Part shown: positions 6,790 through 8,457 of the stretch, piece by piece
How positions within the stretch are numbered: position 1 is the first letter of the stretch
Layout: the number at the start of each line of letters is the position of its first letter
From: an uncultured Beijerinckiaceae bacterium
GTDB lineage: Bacteria > Pseudomonadota > Alphaproteobacteria > Rhizobiales > Beijerinckiaceae
Direction: 5' to 3'
Assembly: GCA_937863205.1 (NCBI GenBank)
Contig: CALMGA010000474.1
Coordinates: forward strand, 1-8,457
DNA: 8,457 nt
The notes under the pieces: generated by a model
The model's database searches: none
What the model saw: the letters and a program-made list of their open reading frames with translations, nothing else
Told to the model about the DNA's origin: nothing
Translations under genes and position numbers: made by a program

Positions 6790-7006
6790 GGCGCGCAATT
6801 TCGAAGCAAAGGCGGTCGCGATGCCGACGGATCTCGACGGGCCGCCCGGCAACCCGGCACCATGGTGGCAGCGGCTCGACGACATCAAGCTGACACCGCA
6901 AATCGCGCTGCTGTTCTTTCTCGCGCTGGTGTTGCTGTCGGGGCTGGCGGCCGGCGTCGGCTTCGTCGCCCACCATGGCAGGATGTCCGTGAGCCGTACC
7001 CGTTGA
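6788..7006 (+). CDS. Small single-pass membrane protein, unknown function
   Basis: From ATG 6788 this is a 72-residue protein with a soluble N terminus, a Trp-containing amphipathic stretch (PWWQRLDDIKLTP, 25-37), one strong transmembrane segment (QIALLFFLALVLLSGLAAGVGFV, 38-60) and a short basic tail. Start choice is uncertain. ATG 6788 has only a weak AGG. ATG 6821 (MPTDLDGPP, 61 residues) has AAAGG at eight bases and may be the better start. ATG 6683 would overlap the previous gene by 34 bases and translate the tandem repeat. The stop is 33 bases before the DUF4130-UdgX start, which suggests one transcript. I know no family for it. The hydrophobic segment argues for a real gene, but its role beside a DNA-repair gene is unknown. 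Confidence 0.55.
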   Translation: MARNFEAKAVAMPTDLDGPPGNPAPWWQRLDDIKLTPQIALLFFLALVLLSGLAAGVGFVAHHGRMSVSRTR

Positions 7007-7027
7007 CGTCGCCGGACCGCGACGGGT

Positions 7028-7036
7028 GAGGAGGAG
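7028..7036 (+). promoter_or_regulatory. Strong ribosome-binding site of the DUF4130-UdgX gene
   Basis: GAGGAGGAG contains a full AGGAGG (7029-7034) five bases before the ATG at 7040. It fixes the start and predicts efficient translation, in contrast to the radical SAM gene, which has no visible Shine-Dalgarno. Confidence 0.85.
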
Positions 7037-7039
7037 TTC

Positions 7040-8457
7040 ATGAAGCGCGTCACCCTCGCCACGCCCACCGATTTCGCCGGCTGGCGCGGGGCCGCCCGCG
7101 CGGCCGTGCTCGCCAATGTCGCGCCCGAAGACCTCGTTTGGCTGGTCGAGGGTAGCGGCGACCTGTTCGGCTCGGAAGAGATGGAGGCGCTGCCGGCCGT
7201 GGCGCAGCCGCAGTTCAACGTGTCGAAGAGCTTCGTCGCCCTCGCCGGCGAGGTTATCCTCCATTCCGACCCCGAGCGCTTCGCCCTGCTCTACCGCCTG
7301 CTGTGGCGACTGCGCGCGGCGCCCGACCTCCTCGACGATGCCAGCGATCCTGACGTCGACCGGGCGCGCGCGATGGCCAAGGCGATCCACCGCGATATCC
7401 ACAAGATGCACGCCTTCGTGCGCTTCCGCGAGGTCGAGGCGCCGGACGGCGAGGCCGCCTTCATCGCGTGGTTCGAGCCCGACCACCACATCGTCGAGGC
7501 TGTCGGCGACTTCTTCGTGCGGCGCTTCACCGGCATGCGCTGGTCGATCCTCACGCCCCGGCGCTCGGCCTTCTGGGACGGCGAGACGCTGAGCTACGGT
7601 CCCGGCGCCGACAAGGGACAGGTTCCCGACGCCGACAGGCTGGAAGCGTACTGGCGCACCTACTACGCCTCGATCTTCAACCCGGCCCGCCTCAAGGTCG
7701 CGGCGATGCAGAAGGAGATGCCGAAGAAGTACTGGAAGAACCTGCCCGAAGCGCAGCTCATCGGCGGCCTGATCCGCGACGCCGGGACGCGCACGGCCGG
7801 CATGCTGGCAGCGGAACCGACCCCGCGCTCGCGCCTTGCGGAAGCACTGGATCGGCAGGCGCTCGTTGAGACCGCGCCTGCCGAGCGCGCGGACGGAGGC
7901 GACCCCATGGCGGCAGACCTGCTCGACACCAATCTGTTCGGCGAAGGCGAGCCCGATGTCGACGCGCCGAAGACGCTGGACGAGGCGCGCGCGGCGGCGG
8001 CGCAGTGCACCCGCTGCGAGCTGCATGGGCCGGCGACGCAGACCGTGTTCGGCACCGGGCCGCAGACGGCCAAAATCATCTTCGTCGGCGAGCAGCCGGG
8101 CGACAAGGAGGATCTCGCCGGCAAGCCGTTCGTCGGCCCGGCCGGGGCGATGTTCGACAAGGCGCTGAAAGAGGCCGGCATCGCGCGGGACAAGGCCTAC
8201 GTCACCAACGCCGTCAAGCATTTCCGCTACGAGCCGCGCGGCAAGTTCCGGCTGCACAAGAAGCCCGACAGCAAGCATATCGCCGCCTGCCGGTACTGGC
8301 TCGACATCGAGAAGTCGCTGCTGGAACCCAAGATCATCGTGGCGATGGGCGCTTCCGCCGGCCAAGCCCTGCTTGGGCGCACGGTGAAGATCGGTGCCGA
8401 GCGCGGCAAGCCGATCGCGCAGGGCAACGAGGCGCCGGTGTTCATCACCGTGCATCC
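7040..8457 (+). CDS. DUF4130 / UdgX-family uracil-DNA binding fusion protein (3' end outside window)
   Basis: 472 codons are visible and the frame is open at the window end. Residues 1 to ~255 are the DUF4130 (TIGR03915-like) 'probable DNA metabolism' domain, marked by WRTYYASIFNPARLK (205-219) and EMPKKYWKNLPEAQLI (226-241); its function is unknown. A ~55-residue linker leads to a UdgX-type uracil-DNA glycosylase domain: CTRC (323-326), GEQPGDKED (350-358), GKPFVGPAG (361-369), YVTNAVKHF (387-395), the R-loop KFRLHKKP (402-409), C417, and VH at 471-472, where the HPS motif should continue. In Mycobacterium smegmatis UdgX the R-loop His109 forms a covalent bond with uracil-site DNA; H406 aligns with it. 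About 30 residues are probably missing. This fusion typically accompanies the radical SAM gene. A long minus-strand frame opposite it is a shadow. Confidence 0.93.
   Translation, partial: MKRVTLATPTDFAGWRGAARAAVLANVAPEDLVWLVEGSGDLFGSEEMEALPAVAQPQFNVSKSFVALAGEVILHSDPERFALLYRLLWRLRAAPDLLDDASDPDVDRARAMAKAIHRDIHKMHAFVRFREVEAPDGEAAFIAWFEPDHHIVEAVGDFFVRRFTGMRWSILTPRRSAFWDGETLSYGPGADKGQVPDADRLEAYWRTYYASIFNPARLKVAAMQKEMPKKYWKNLPEAQLIGGLIRDAGTRTAGMLAAEPTPRSRLAEALDRQALVETAPAERADGGDPMAADLLDTNLFGEGEPDVDAPKTLDEARAAAAQCTRCELHGPATQTVFGTGPQTAKIIFVGEQPGDKEDLAGKPFVGPAGAMFDKALKEAGIARDKAYVTNAVKHFRYEPRGKFRLHKKPDSKHIAACRYWLDIEKSLLEPKIIVAMGASAGQALLGRTVKIGAERGKPIAQGNEAPVFITVH
7895..7909 (+). promoter_or_regulatory. 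Candidate internal ribosome-binding site and start for free UdgX
   Basis: GGAGG (7895-7899) lies seven bases before an in-frame ATG (7907-7909) at codon 290, in the linker between DUF4130 and UdgX. Translation from it would give MAADLLDTNLF followed by the complete UdgX domain, roughly 210 residues in all, close to stand-alone mycobacterial UdgX. The site is either a functional second start or a relic of two adjacent genes that fused. Confidence 0.4.

Noticed and set aside
6752..8455. Long minus-strand open frame (567 codons) opposite the UdgX fusion
   Set aside because: The plus-strand frame from 7040 has full DUF4130 and UdgX motifs and a strong ribosome-binding site; the antisense frame is a codon-bias artefact.
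1..8457. CRISPR array, IS element, tRNA or prophage signatures
   Set aside because: I found no spaced direct repeats, transposase, integrase, tRNA-like fold or CCA end. The only close direct repeat is the two-copy 18-bp unit at 6754-6789.

Overview
The window is GC-rich, densely coded bacterial chromosome. It most likely comes from an alphaproteobacterium, probably Hyphomicrobiales/Rhizobiales. This rests on protein resemblance (for example the GHNRPPLRLSE stretch in the ligase) and on the gene combination, so it is inference rather than a database result. Most of the window is DNA-repair genes in two divergent blocks around a 512-base non-coding region.

Left block, minus strand, transcribed right to left: an alpha/beta hydrolase (3592-4515), a 247-base gap, a small exported protein (3042-3344), a metallo-beta-lactamase-fold 'ligase-associated' exonuclease (1911-2996) and an ATP-dependent DNA ligase of the cisplatin-damage-response type (165-1835). 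Exonuclease and ligase are two members of the known EXO-LIG-helicase(Lhr)-phosphoesterase(PdeM) DNA-damage module. The helicase and PdeM are not in the window; they may lie left of base 1.

Centre, 4516-5027: no credible gene, but an unusual concentration of inverted repeats. These include a 10-bp inverted repeat (4666-4675/4760-4769) enclosing two further hairpins, and two strong hairpins immediately before the plus-strand gene at 5028.

Right block, plus strand: a radical SAM protein of the 'putative DNA modification/repair' family with a C-terminal helix-hairpin-helix (5028-6272); an unrecognised exported cysteine-containing protein (6351-6716); an unrecognised single-pass membrane protein (6788-7006) whose start codon lies in an 18-bp tandem duplication; and a DUF4130-UdgX fusion (from 7040, cut by the window end at 8457). 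The radical SAM protein and the DUF4130/UdgX protein are known genomic partners whose joint chemistry is, to my knowledge, undefined. UdgX recognises uracil in DNA and can cross-link to it through a histidine, and that histidine is present here. A strong internal Shine-Dalgarno and ATG at the DUF4130/UdgX boundary suggests the gene may also yield free UdgX.

The likely biology is a DNA-damage-processing island. EXO-LIG handles damaged or broken ends. The radical SAM-DUF4130-UdgX system handles uracil or another modified base. Two envelope proteins of unknown role sit inside the second system.
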